DNA of 64,000 nucleotides from Branchiostoma floridae (Eukaryota > Chordata > Leptocardii > Amphioxiformes > Branchiostomatidae): assembly GCF_000003815.2 (NCBI RefSeq), contig NC_049986.1, forward strand, positions 11,858,706 through 11,922,705, written 5' to 3'. Made by a program: the position numbers and the translations under genes. Positions 30,700 to 43,107 of this stretch are shown piece by piece. Under the pieces are notes generated by a model that was not told the origin of the DNA, made no database searches, and saw nothing but the letters and a program-made list of their open reading frames with translations. How positions within the stretch are numbered: position 1 is the first letter of the stretch; every line of letters begins with the position of its first letter.

Positions 30700-33600
30700 T
30701 TATAGTTTTGACTTTGCAGGCTCTGCCCTTCTCACCCTAACATCCATCCTCTCCACCCTACACCCTGTCAGGTCTGCCTGTACCAGCTCCTGTCCCCCAG
30801 GATATTCCTCCAAGAATCTGTCAATCATCCTCTGTTGCCCTGGTGACAGGCTGTGGTAGTAGTCTGTGATTCGCTGCAGCATCCAGATCGGGTAGGTGTA
30901 GACACCTCGCTGACTGGTGACGTCACCCAGTCTGAAGTCATGGAGACCAATGATGCGCGGGAGAACGTCGACGTCTGGATTATCCTGCATTAGAATTGGG
31001 TACAATGTGTGTCACATCATGAATCACATTTCCTAGCTATCCCATCAAATCTTTTCATACAACACAATGACACAGTCATATCATAAATAGTGCCACCCTT
31101 CCCGTCATACACCGCAAAACAAAATGGCGGCGCCTATACATGCCAGTGAAAGCAGTACAGGTTTTGCTATTGCAAGCCTGTAATCAAAACTTCACCAATG
31201 AAATATTTTGGAGCCAATGTTATTCTCACATTTGAAAAGTAAGGCCAATTTTTGTTACTGCACTAATTTTCGGCCATTTTTATAAAGAAAAAAAGTTTTC
31301 AACCACGCATGCGCGTACAAAGCAGCTGCAAATTCAGCTGTAGATTGCAAATGATATCAGAAAACGCATACTAATGTCATAGAATTCAAACTAAAGGTAA
31401 ATTCCAAAGAAGTAGATGTGAAAGAAAAAAGAAGAATCTATTGTTCAGTGTACCATACTCAGTGTGTTCAGTCATTTGTTCGACCTTCCTGACTAATTGG
31501 ATTTCATAATGAAGGCAACTTCTTTTTTATTTGCATGCTCGCACCAGTTTTTTGATTCACAGTGGATGCCATCCATATTATCAAATCAACATGGCCTTAG
31601 AGCTAATGGAAAGGCAAAGATTCACAGCACAATTATTACAGCTTGATTTTACATAGGGGACTCGGCTATATATGTGCAAACTGTTGTTTACCATGAAAGG
31701 CAATAAAATTACGCACCTTCATGTACTGGCTGACTCTCTTAACAGTGTCCAGTAGAACAGGCACCTGCTCTCGGAAAACCCTGTGCAATATTGGCTGGAG
31801 GGTCTCTGGGATTTCATCCCCCGGTAGGAGTCCCTGTTTGTCAGGAGGTACAGACTTCTTCACAGCCTTTCCGTCTATCACATCATGGGAAGGGCTGAGG
31901 ACAGCACCATTCATCCTCTCTATGTAGCTGGCTACCAGGGGAGCCTGGCACTTCATCAGGTAACCTGGCAGTGAACAAAATGATGGATCAAAACAGGTCA
32001 ATGGGACACTTGAGACTCAGTAAGGAGTACTGTCTTATAACACAGAAAAAGCACTCAACATTCATGTACTACTCACCTGTACAGGTATGTCAATACTTGG
32101 GACACCTGGGACAGAGTTGCCTTTAATACAGGTGTGTCAACATTACCTGGAACAGAGTTGCCTTACAAGTGTGTCAACACTACTCACCTGGGACAGGGTC
32201 CCTGTACAAGTGTGTTGACACTACTCACCTGGAAAAGAATTGCCTTACAGGTGTGTCAACATTACTCTACCTGGAACAGAGTTGCCTTACATGTGTGTCA
32301 CACTGCTCACCTGGGACAGGGTCCCTGTACAAGTGTGTCACAACACTACTCACCTGGGACAGGGTCCCTGTACAAGTATGTTAACACTACTCACCTGGAA
32401 CAGAGTTGCATTTAACAAGTGTGTCAACATTACTCACCTGGGACAGGGTCCCTGTACAAGTGTGTCAACATCACTCATATGGCACAGGGTCACTGTACAA
32501 GTGTGTCAACATCACTCATATGGGACAGGGTTCCTGTACAAGTGTGTCAACATCTGACTCATATGGGACACTCATTTGGTCCCTGTACAAGTGTGTCAAC
32601 ACTACTCACCTGGGACAGGGTCCCTGTACAGGTGTGTCAACACTTCTCATATGGAACAGGGTCCCTGTACAAGTGTGTCAACATTACTCACCTGGGACAG
32701 GGTCCTTGTACATATGTGCGTCAACACTACTCACCTGGGACAGGGTCCCTGTACAGCATTGCATACAGAAGCCCAAAGAAAGCGAAGTCTGCCACACATG
32801 GCTGGTACCCCAGCAGGTAGGGGTACTTGTTCAGGTGCTGCTGGAAATCTTCTAGAAACTCTTGGTAAGACCGCTCCACTTCTCCGATGGTGTTTTCATT
32901 GATGCCCTGGAAGGGGAAGGAGTTCTACACAAACAAAGTCACAGGGTCAGTATTATGTGTAAGAAAAATAAACCCAGTGGTTGGTACAAATCTGATAGAG
33001 AATCACTTGCTACATTTGTGGAAGTGTCATTCATAAATGGCAGGAATTACTATTGGAATGTGTGTGTGTTTTGACAGATAATTATGATGCAAAAATGGTA
33101 ATTTAACTGACTGGTCAGATTAGAAAACCTTTGACATTGTATTCTTCAAGATCTATAAGATTATGTATCATGTCCTTATATAGTATAATCACTAAGCAAG
33201 CAAAATAAATGTATATGAAGCTAAATAACTTACATGTTTAAATATGTTACATTTTTTACAATGAAATAAAATAACTTCACCTTGATCGAACTGTAAAATT
33301 TAAAGTCCTCCAAGTTTTCCATCTGCTCCAGGGGTGAGGTGTGTTCCTTCATAACAAATCCAAAATTCAAGGCTATATACTTCTTGTGCTCGGGTTTTGA
33401 CCACCTAGTAGGGAAATCATTACAGAGTCCAATCAATTTTCGAAATCAAATTCATAAGTATACACAAAGGACTAATAGAAGAAAATGGGGATTCAAAAAT
33501 CAATTTGAAACCATACAAGATGCAGCTTAAAACAGCAACCAGAGAAGCCCTACCAGTTTTAGGTACTGTATCCATGTTAACTGTGTAAAATCTGTTTGAA

Positions 33601-35703
33601 CAAAAGCTATGGAGCTAGAGTTTGGCGACCTCATACCTCCATGAAATATTTAGAGCAAAATGTAAATTTTATGCAAATGACTTACATATTTACATGATTT
33701 ATGCATGGTGATGTTCATAATTGACTATTAATTATTTCCTCATTAATTATGTAAATCAAGTCCTCTTTTGCATAACATGTATATCATTATAAACATCTTT
33801 GCCTAAGCTATCTGCATGCCTAAAATGATGGCATTCTGTCATTCCTTTCTGTAGTTATCCTCTTTGGAATGTCTTGACAAAAATACCCCTGCAGTTCTTA
33901 AAACAAATGTTAGGGAGCTGAAACGCTAAAAGCTATTTGACATTCAAATGTCAAGACCATAGCATGTCCGGGACAAGAGATACATTGAAAAAACTGCTAT
34001 GATAGAATAGTCTCATCAATTTTATGCAAATGAACTCCTATTTTGCGTAGTTAGTATTATATTTAGTGCAACATTGTCTAAGGTACCTACATACCAAAAC
34101 TCATGAAAATCCATTGTTTTCTTCTTGAGTTATCCTCTTCAAAATTCTTTTGGCAAAATGCCCCTGCTATCCCAAAACTAGCCGCTAGGAGGCCCAAACT
34201 TATGTCACTTCTTCCCAAGCACAAGAGCTAGCAAGACTGGAAGTTGCGCTGTAGTACCAAGGGAAGTGGCTAGGGGGCCCAAAATCTAAGCTTTTGTCAT
34301 ACCCTGCCTACCAACATATAAATCAATCCACCTAGCCACTCTTCAGTTATCTTGTTCAAAGACAGACAGAGACACACAGACACACTGGTGAAACAAGAAA
34401 TCTTTTAAGAAAAGCTGTGCATTGCCGCGTATTTTATGACTGAACTGCTGAGAGCGACACCTACAACTTCAGTAGGAAATGCAGCAAAAGGGGATATTGG
34501 AAATTTACCTCATTATCATAATTTATGTCACATGAATTATTGGCACATTAAACAGGTTTTGTAAAACTTTTTGACCAACAATGAATATGCATTATTTTTC
34601 ATTACAAAATAAGTTCCTTCTGATGCAATTTGTGATATATCTTTATATAAACATGGTGAGTTAAAGCGTAGATTTATTACGCTGGACCACATACAGTAAC
34701 ATGCGTCTAGAAGAGAGTTTTAATACTCGCCTGGAATGTACCATTGTCTAACTAAGCAATGAAACTCGGCAAGGAAAGAAGGGCCTTTGGAAGGGGCTTT
34801 GGAAGGGCTGGGTTAAAAGGGAAAAGGAAGGGCTGGGTTAAAAGGTCCGTCCATGGATCCATGGAAGAAAGCTGGCATAAGGCATTGCCGCTGGCGCGGC
34901 AATGCAAAAATAACCTCCATGAAATTTCATGGAGGTAACAATCACATCAAGTGAGGAGACGAACAAGAAACACTGTTGAAAACATAACCATTGGCAAAAT
35001 AATGTTCACGAACAGGACTGTTTACCTGTAGTGCATGGCAGGTATCGTCAACCACTCATCCGCAAACAACTCCAACAGTAGAGACACCAGCGTCTGCTTG
35101 GGTGTGGGAGGTACCACTGGGGGATAGGGGTGTTCCTGTTCCAGGTACTCTATGATGGCGGTAGAGTCTTGAACCACCTTGTCCTCAGGGGTGATGATCA
35201 CAGGAACCACACTCAAACCAACCCGGGGGATTATAATTTCCCTGTGGACCTATGACATCACTTTATGATTATTAAAAGAATATTGAGGAAATATGGAAAT
35301 GTTGTTTGATGTTAGAACAATGATTTACTATTATGATATCTTTTGAATGCAATAAATCTAGTCTTCAGATTACAATGGATTAACTTATTGCTATAAAATG
35401 TATCTTATGAACAATACAATATAAACTGGGCAAAACAATTAACGTTAACATCAAATATTTACGAAATTGAACATACTGTATATCGTTGTATGTATCATAA
35501 TATAATAATGTTTTGGCGGAATGTAAGTATCACACGACGCTATGTCGTCTTAAAATCTCTAATAATTGATCTTGCAGTACCTGAAATGATGGTATAACCG
35601 TCTCATATGGGATGTTTTTGTAGCGTAAGTAGGGCCGGATTTTCATAGAATAGGGGGAAATCTCTTGTGCAAAAAACTGGTACACCTTCTTCCGGGACGC
35701 CAT
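30700..35703 (-). CDS. Glutathione-S-transferase-fold protein, six coding exons
   Basis: Coding exons: 35581-35703, 35026-35249, 33281-33404, 32735-32924, 31717-31964, 30700-30984; all junctions are in phase, giving 397 residues. The N-terminal half is a thioredoxin-like GST-N domain: SPYSMKIRPYL at 16-26 (serine where a redox cysteine can lie), cis-Pro loop VVPVII at 55-60 and QDSTAIIEYLE at 68-78. A helical GST-C-like part follows, with YPYLLGYQPCVADFAFFGLL as its core motif. The extended C-terminus (LPRIIGLHDF, YPIWMLQRI) is typical of long, uncharacterised GST-like proteins; I do not assign a named gene. The start ATG lies 21 bases after an acceptor (TTTTTCAG at 35732-35725), so an upstream non-coding exon is likely. 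Intron 4 contains the 32070-32735 minisatellite. Glutathione conjugation is plausible from the fold but not shown. Confidence 0.88.
31430..31610 (+). repeat. Interspersed repeat, copy 2
   Basis: Partner of 6040-6215, lying in the last intron of the GST-fold gene. It ends with CAAATCAACATGGCCTTAG like the first copy. Confidence 0.65.
32070..32735 (-). repeat. Minisatellite derived from an exon-intron junction
   Basis: About 16 tandem units of 39-47 bases, mostly about 42. On the minus strand each resembles the last bases of GST-fold exon 4, its donor and early intron: TGTACAGGGACCCTGTCCCA, then G/GTGAGTAGTGTTGACAC. The terminal unit runs into the real exon end at 32735. Around half the units keep CAG/GTGAG; others carry CATATGAG and have lost the GT. 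Unit length near a multiple of three explains the long repetitive plus-strand frames here, which I do not regard as genes. Confidence 0.9.
33595..34945. mobile_element. Long interspersed repeat with CCTCCATGAAAT ends
   Basis: This segment in the second intron of the GST-fold gene starts near GGCGACCTCATACCTCCATG and ends with CCTCCATGAAATTTCATGGA followed by GG. Inside it has repeated ATTTATGCAAATGA phrases and a GACAGACAGAGACACACAGA run. A shorter relative lies at 60865-61085 in CCDC180. No transposase or reverse transcriptase frame is visible, so it is probably a non-autonomous element of unknown class. Confidence 0.55.
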
Positions 35704-36011
35704 TCCTGAACCTGGTGTAGGTACCTGAAAAATTGTGAATGTAGCAGACAATAATAATTATCGAAAATGATCGAAAATGTAATGTATACATTGAGCGGAG
35801 TAGAGAGGCAAGAAATTCTTAGTACAAAGATCAAGTCGTTCTCTCTGTCTGTAACGTTAACGTTACACTTACAGCTGTATTTGTTGTTCTAGTGGGCAGT
35901 TTTGTCAGTGCCCAAATAAATCAATGTAGACTTAACGACAGTTACGTACGTACGTGTACGACGACCAACCTTCTGGGCAGTACGGTGGTAATAAGACGTA
36001 AATAAGGTCGG

Positions 36012-36360
36012 GAGAGCTCCGTATAGCTTGACAGGTTGGAGAAGGGTAGTAACAAGCTGAAAGTTTGCTTCCGCACATGACAGGTAAGAAGGGTCAGTGA
36101 CCGCTCGGGCAGCTGGAAATGCACATGGTTGTTTCTTAGTTTAATAACAAGTGTGTGGTTGCCAGAGTCTACATCTGATCATACAAGGACGCTCCGTGTA
36201 GATTGATAGGGTGGAGAATGAAGGTTTGCTTCCGCACCGTCAGTATGAGAAGGGTCAGTGACCGCTCGGGCAGCTGGATCATACCGAGAGAGTTGATCAT
36301 TACATGCGCGTGGTTGTTCCTTTATTAACAAGTGCATGGTTGCCAGAGTCTACCTCTGAC
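36012..36360. repeat. Tandem duplication of about 170 bases upstream of the GST-fold gene
   Basis: 36012-36178 and 36187-36360 align, sharing AAGGGTCAGTGACCGCTCGG followed by GCAGCTGGA, and later GGTTGCCAGAGTCTAC. The pair lies 300-650 bases upstream of the coding start and may hold duplicated promoter or first-exon sequence of the GST-fold gene. A donor-like AGAAG/GTTGG occurs near 35970 on the minus strand. Confidence 0.7.
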
Positions 36361-36825
36361 AAAGGACACTACAATAATGTCCTTGCTCTGACTCAGTGAA
36401 CCTTTGTGCCATTGTATCTTATAGATGATTAGCTGGTAGTATGCTTACGAACACTGGTGTGCAGACAGGTGCAACTACTAGTATACTGTAGGACATGCTC
36501 CTGTAGATCACGAATTGATGCACTGGTGTAGTAAATCTGGAGCAGCATTTTCAGCACGAAGGACAGGGAAACTCTTCTACATTTCTTATGTCTGATGACT
36601 GTAACAATTTACCATACTTAACAAGCATTTGAGATGAGAAATGTTCATCGGTTGAAGATTTATCACATCAATGTTGTCATGTCTTAAAAAGCTCATCATA
36701 TGGTCTCAATGGAATGTCAGCTTATGTTTTGTACCACGGGGCCGCAGAGCATTGCCTAAAGCTTAAATTTAACGGAATAGGAAATGCAGTTTATAACGTA
36801 TCATCACATAGCCAGGCGGCGCGGA

Positions 36826-36920
36826 CCAATCAGAAGGCCCCGTTCCACGTTGGTTATGACGCCGAAACACAAAGATTCCGGCCAGGCCGGTGTGTATCCC
36901 CCTTCTGATTGGTCAGAATG
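36826..36920. repeat. Inverted pair of CCAAT-bearing arms
   Basis: GGACCAATCAGAAGG (about 36835) is mirrored by CCTTCTGATTGGTC (about 36901). This places two CCAAT boxes head to head around a loop of roughly 50 bases. It may be a small palindromic element; a regulatory role is speculative. Confidence 0.55.
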
Positions 36921-37124
36921 AACCGGCACCGGCAATATGTTTTGAATATTTTCTGTGGAAATTTTGGTTTCAAAATGCAATCTGTTATCTCCTCACAAAT
37001 GTGTGTACCATAGAATAAATATGAATTTTCAGAAATTCGACAAAGGCATTCACACGTATAGTGCCAAGGGATCTATGCGTCATACAGGAGTTTGCAAGTT
37101 TGGGTAGGCTATATGATAAAAACG

Positions 37125-37259
37125 TTAATGACCCGCCTGTTCCTCGGTGTACATGTTGTCATAACGCCTGGTCCTTCGCTCACTCGGTGGTTTTAGTCGG
37201 TGGTTATAGCCAAGGACCAGGCGTTATGACACCATATACACCTCGGGGCGGGTCATTAA
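37125..37259. mobile_element. piggyBac-type MITE with TTAA ends
   Basis: The element is bounded by TTAA at both ends (37125-37128 and 37256-37259). The termini TGACCCGCC and GGCGGGTCA are inverted, and there is a second inner inverted pair, GTCATAACGCCTGGTCCTT with AAGGACCAGGCGTTATGAC. TTAA target duplication is the hallmark of piggyBac transposons. The 135-base length and lack of an ORF mark it as non-autonomous. Confidence 0.75.
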
Positions 37260-38183
37260 CCCTTAATTCATGATCAACTACCGAGAACAATACGGCAAGG
37301 AGCAGTCACTCAACCAGCTGGATGTGATTTTGGAAACGGTTCAGAGACCTTCAGACGTTTCGGATAGCTTTCACTTTCCTTTTGTCAATGACACCGAGCA
37401 ATATCAGTTAAAGGGCGGCTCTTTAAACAAAATGACTGATATGAAATTGAGGTAAAGAGAGATTTGAACAATGACTTGACTTGACTATTGACAATGAAAC
37501 AAATCATTACATGGGTCTGCCTAGGCAGCTTTGGGCTGGTAGCGACAGACCCTACAAGAATGACGTCAACAATAATAGATTTGAGTACAATATTTGATAA
37601 GAAAATAAAACTAAAAAAATAAGCAAAGACGTCACGCCAAATAAGGGTACCCGGATACTACGATGGTCATGTTATCCTCTCCTCAAAACGACAAGTACCG
37701 TTTGGTATACCTAAAGTCTGTAGGAATATATAGTAGGTAATTCCGCAGCGAGTCATCTATCTCTGGCGACCGACATGTGCTTCACGCCTGTACATACTTT
37801 TCACACACCGGTACAAATGCTAAACGACCAATGGGGCGTCGGACTTTGCTCCATTTACGGCTCATGCTGATGACGTCAGCAGTTGGGCAGTTCTGCCCTG
37901 TCCATACACTGCAGCGTATATGGGGTTTATAAGTCAAAACCTATACCATTTTGTCACTGGTATAATACGCTATCTTTTCAATCAATCCAGTACATTCACT
38001 GCATACAAATGATAAGTTGCTTTTGCAACAAGCTGACAGTCCATTACTTGAGTAGAAAAACGAAAAATCCAAACAATTTGCCTCTTAAGACGTCACGAAA
38101 TGCCTTTCTCATCCCCTTAATCAAACAACTTTTCCAGCCTACAGGTCTCTAACCTCACGCTTTATTTGATTGTTTGCGTAACT

Positions 38184-38302
38184 ACGTCACCCATACTGTT
38201 TTCCGTCTGGCTTATATAAGAGTTGCTCCAACCGTAAATCATACAGAGTCTAGCTCTGGTGAAGCAGTGTCGTTGACGGGAACTCTGTGTACGAAAAAGA
38301 AC
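38184..38302 (+). promoter_or_regulatory. TATA-box promoter of the NRF-like gene
   Basis: A consensus TATATAAG lies at 38213-38220, with a CRE-like half site TACGTCAC at about 38183-38190 and another GATGACGTCAG near 37868-37878. The coding ATG at 38303 is about 60 bases past the expected start site. This is the only classic TATA promoter in the window directly before a well-supported start codon. Confidence 0.65.
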
Positions 38303-41300
38303 ATGCGGCTGTTGCTGTACATTTGTCTTTGTTCGGCTGTAGTTAGCTTAGTCAGGTCACAGGTAATATGGGGCCAAGCCGTCCCCGAGGCGACAGCACA
38401 GCTAAATGTGCTGGCTTCCTTATTCAGATCCAGGGGACTTCTTCAGCAGAAAATTAGCGACATCGTCCTCGATTTTAGCACCGTGAACTGGACAGATATA
38501 ACCATTCCGGCCCAACCTACCGGCAACATCAGCCAACAGTGTCAGAAGGATGTCGCACAGTACGAAGCAGACCTGTTCCAAGGAAAGACGTACGCCATGC
38601 AAAGTAAGTGAACCCCACATCTATGCACCACAGTACTTCTGTCTCGTCAAGCTTATGACTGCTCCTCAAAAGCTAGGAAGGTAATACAGACATATTTCAA
38701 GGCCCGAAGTGTTCCAGTGTCATTACAAAACGCTTAGGCCGGTAATTTTTGAATGATTCTATGCTGCACTATTACTAGTTTGAGTGCTTGGCACCGACCT
38801 GCTTATAGTGAAGCCATATTGACATTATTGTGGCCATAAATTCCTAACGAAGTTAAGGGTAGGTTGACTACATTTGATGTAGACTCAACTATTGAGGACC
38901 GCCTGGTTAGCGTTCGTTACATCCATTTTGGACATGGTTGTCATAATTCATAACTCAAGGGTGTAAGCACGTTGTAGCGGTGAGGTAAAACATAGGATAA
39001 CGGTATAGCCCGAAAGTTGTGTGGTTGTGTCGTTTGACTGAAAGTCGCTACTTGTTCTATGGCGTGCGGAATTGCTTTGAGAAATAACGTGATAACTTGG
39101 TTGAAATATCCATAGGTAAAATCACCTATGCATGACGCAATCCGACACATATTGTCACATGCCAGTGACTTCACTGAAGTTGGGAGGTCACATAGGTATG
39201 ACGTCACACCCATAGATCACGTTAATGAAACAAAGGCAAAGTAAACATACTACATGATCTTTGCCCATTCGGTCCCTTACCTCGATAATATTTCATCAGA
39301 ATGCGGTCACCCTGTTTTGAAGTTGTTTATTGTGCGTGCAGTAATTTCGCAACGTCGAATGACAAAACCCCTCTTTTTCACAGTCTTAGATGCAGCTGGA
39401 AAACCCCCAAGTGGAATCTTGAACGGAAACCTGTTTTGGGTCGGTAGCTACTCGCAGTGCGTGAACATCACTAGGAAAGGCTACAACATCACCTTCGATG
39501 GGAAGTTTTACCTGGCTACGCTGGTACCTGTAGCCCGGGCACAACAATCCGAACAACTAACACAAGTGAGTCGTTACAATAACAACATTCCACATAACGT
39601 TATATATGCTCATTCCAAACAATGAACTCACACTTTGTAAGGTACAGTCAAGCCTGTATCAGCGGCCACCTTTGCACTTTTTGTCGGTCCCTTTAATTTT
39701 CCCCATTGACCTAAGATTTAAGAAATAGTCTATAGCGGTCACCTGCCCAACGCGGCCGCGGCCACACGATTATCGGTTCCGTAGATAGGCAAACACTGCC
39801 AATCACGGCCAAGAGGACGGACGGCCTCCTGTCACGTCACGCTTTAGTGGCCACCTGTTAATAGTGGCCACATTCAGCCAGTCCCTTGAGTGGCCGCTAT
39901 AGAAAGGTTTGAGTGTAGTTAGCCCTACTGTCCTTGTTTTTCTGATTAACCTGAATGCATTGAAAATGACTCTTAAGAACCAAGCCGATGAGGTCAATAC
40001 ATGTACTATGAGAACCGAAAATTGCATCTGATATTGAAGACAAAAGTACTGTAGACTACGCCTTTGTTCTAGCTGCCACCGGTTTTAAACTGTGACCATT
40101 TCATTCCACCTAATACTTAATGTTACTTGTGGCCATTATTATTTGAACGTATTTACGCTTGTTCACTGTTGTACAACATGTATATGGATGTGGTCACGAT
40201 ATCAGCTGGGTAGCTGCCTGGTGTCCACATTGTATTGTACGTGTTGCAACTTAAATAAAGTCAAATACTACGCCTTTGACAATGTCCGGATAAAGCAATC
40301 AAACCATTGTGACTCATTTCTGCAGGACGGAGGCGCTGGGATACCCGGTATGGGTCTTAAACTAACGCTCGGTGTCTGTGTGCCCAACTCCTGCAGTCAA
40401 CATGACGTCATTCAAAGACTAGATGGGAGTAAGTAGGCCAAGTCATTCGTATATACATAAGGCAGTATGTACGGAAAGATCATCACATAGGGTACATGTA
40501 CATGCAATCTTACCGTATGACTACCCTTCAGATCATTTACCTTGACGTAGTTAGTGATTAGTAACACAATTCTGATAAATGTGTTTGTATGAGTCAATAA
40601 ATTGATTGTAGCTGTAGTAACTTCTTAATTACTTTTAAACAAAGACAAATCTATATGTTGTTTCAGGTATCTACTGGCGTTTCCTTGTTCAACAAGGAAT
40701 ATTGCAAGTGACGTCAGCCTATTCACAGGAATCCCCACCAATCCAGAATGTCACTATTGCTGCGATGTGAGCATACCTCAAATCATTTTTTCTGCTTGTG
40801 TCTGTCTGTAGACTTGCTTAAGGCATTGACATATTTCGAATATGTACTCACTCTTCTGAAGATAGACTTATTTGTTCCTCCTTTCTTTCCACAGTTGTAT
40901 CTGCAGTGTCCTTATCATCCTTCTCGCAATCGGTACCATCTATGACGTCATGATCCACCAACCCCGACTGTTGGCTGTTAAAAAACATAAGGTCAGAAAC
41001 ATCAAGTCTATAGTACCTTGTGATTATGGTTATGTGATGCTTAATACACATTTCCTGATGTACTGAGTAAATTCATTTGGTTCTATCTCATGCCGACAGT
41101 AGCATCTTACTACTGAGTGCGATAGAAGAAGAACTTTGCGCGACAATTGTAACAGGTACAGTGCATGGCAATCTGTATCAACATGGTTGTTGACCTATGT
41201 ACTAAGAAGATAGATAACCACATGTCGGTATTGCTGTAAGATCTTGTAACTGGTGCTCTGGATGTGATGACTGTTTATGTGATTTTGCAGGAGAATGAAG

Positions 41301-43042
41301 TGCGAGAACCTGACATCACCGTTACTGTACCTGACGAAAAGACGCCGCTGGTGAATAGAGTTCCACGCGAGGAAACTTCAGCGCCTAAAGAAGGTCAAAA
41401 TCAACTTTATTTGACTGTTTCAATCATTTATTTAGCGATCGTGTAAATAAAGCAAGTCGAAATCATGTCCAAAGGTATAAAATACTTTGAGCAAATAGCA
41501 GCAGCCGTAATTTTGTGACAAGAAATGCATCGAGCACGAAAAAGAACCCAACGCACTTATCGAAACTGAGAGTAGCTCTAAGTCTTTCCCGAGTGAGTGA
41601 GTGGTTCAAAACCTACTTTCCGTTGGCCACAATTGGGACAATTACTGTCGTATTGAGGCCACTAGGCGCTGTATACAGGCTGCCATTTCAGACCCTTGCG
41701 ATTTAGCCCCTGGCTGCGAAGAGAGGGTCGTCCGTCCTACCAATGACCAATACCTAATATCTTCCATAGGTATAACTGGCCGTGTCCTCCTGTGCTTCTC
41801 CCTCTACACCAACATCGGGAAGCTCCTCAGCACCAAACAGGCGCCCGGCAGCATCAAGTGTCTGCACGGCATCCGCTTCATCAGTATGACCTGGGTCATT
41901 CTGGGGCACACATACATTTTTGGTATTCAGCAATTCGGTAGGTGGATTGTGCATATCCAATTCAAAACTCAACAGTTATATTGTCCAACAATGTAATTTA
42001 CAAAGCAAGTTAGTTTGAGAATGAATTGCCGTCATTTGTGCACCGATGTTCACCTATCGTTGGTGAACGTTAAGGCTTTTTTTAATCACATGAGGTGGTA
42101 AACAAGTAACATGATGATATTACCCAATAAAAGTACACGAATTGTTTTTGCGCACGCAGGTGGTGTGTTTGACAATGTGTGATGTTGAACTTACCACAAC
42201 AAAACCTAACGTTACCTATTTAGAACGCATGGTTATGTATTCTTTCAGAAAACTTGCTGGAGGCCTTTGAGACCGTGCAAACATTTACATTTCAAGCCAT
42301 CATGAATGCCACCGTTTCTGTGGACACCTTCTTCTTCCTCAGGTAAGGTAACAGTTCTTCGTAACATGCACACATGTATACCATACCGGTGGACACTTAA
42401 GTGGACACACGGTCTAAAGATTGCATTGAAACGCCATGATTTTGTATTGATGATAGCCATTCCGATTGATGCAAACGTTACCTACTCCAGAATAAATGTA
42501 AAAAGGTGGGGCTGTAAAAAGCTTGAATGAATTGTGTCTTATCTATGGTTAATAGGTGCCCTACAGCTAAAATTGTTAGTTTCCGAAATTGTTAGCTTTT
42601 CCAAAACACGCCTTGGATAGCAGCTTCAGTTCTGCAATCATTGGCAATAGAATTCTGCTTGCTTTGGACCTCGAGTAATATATACCAGTCAAACCAATGC
42701 ATCTAAGGTTTTTAACGACCTAATCAGGGGGCTGTTATAAACGTGTAAAACTACTGTGGGGCATTGACCTTCTTGATGGCAACCTCATAACACGACAAAG
42801 GTAAAACCTCACCTTTTGAAACCTTCCCTTCCAGCGGACTCCTGATGTCATATCTTCTGCTAAAGCAGATTGGGAAGAGAAAAGAAAACGGGAAGTCTGT
42901 TCCGTACGGGATGTTGTATTTCCACAGATATTGGAGGTGAGTAAGGGTGTTCTTTTTAAGTATTACCGTGTGATCCCTATTTTAGTCTGTTAAAAGTTCA
43001 CGTCTCTTTAAAACCTATACCTATATCTATCTATATAGGTAA

Positions 43043-43107
<65 letters not shown>

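Larger units (their letters stand above)
36741..37888 (+). repeat. Segmental duplication, copy 2, with insertions
   Basis: Partner of 28725-29567. Relative to copy 1, it is interrupted between 36809 and 37259 by extra sequence that includes two inverted-repeat structures (36826-36920 and 37125-37259). It ends about 330 bases before the TATA box of the NRF-like gene. Confidence 0.75.

Noticed and set aside
32070-32735. CRISPR-like direct repeat array
   Set aside because: Units are contiguous with no unique spacers and copy an exon-intron junction; this is a eukaryotic minisatellite.
32134-32855. Overlapping repetitive plus-strand frames of 93-149 residues
   Set aside because: They are produced by the ~42-base minisatellite, whose period is near a multiple of three; all read the same repeated phrase and run antisense over a real exon.
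41601-41769. Upstream extension of NRF-like exon 7
   Set aside because: The open frame continues to the left, but the CTTCCATAG acceptor at 41769 and the phase of exon 6 place the exon start at 41770.
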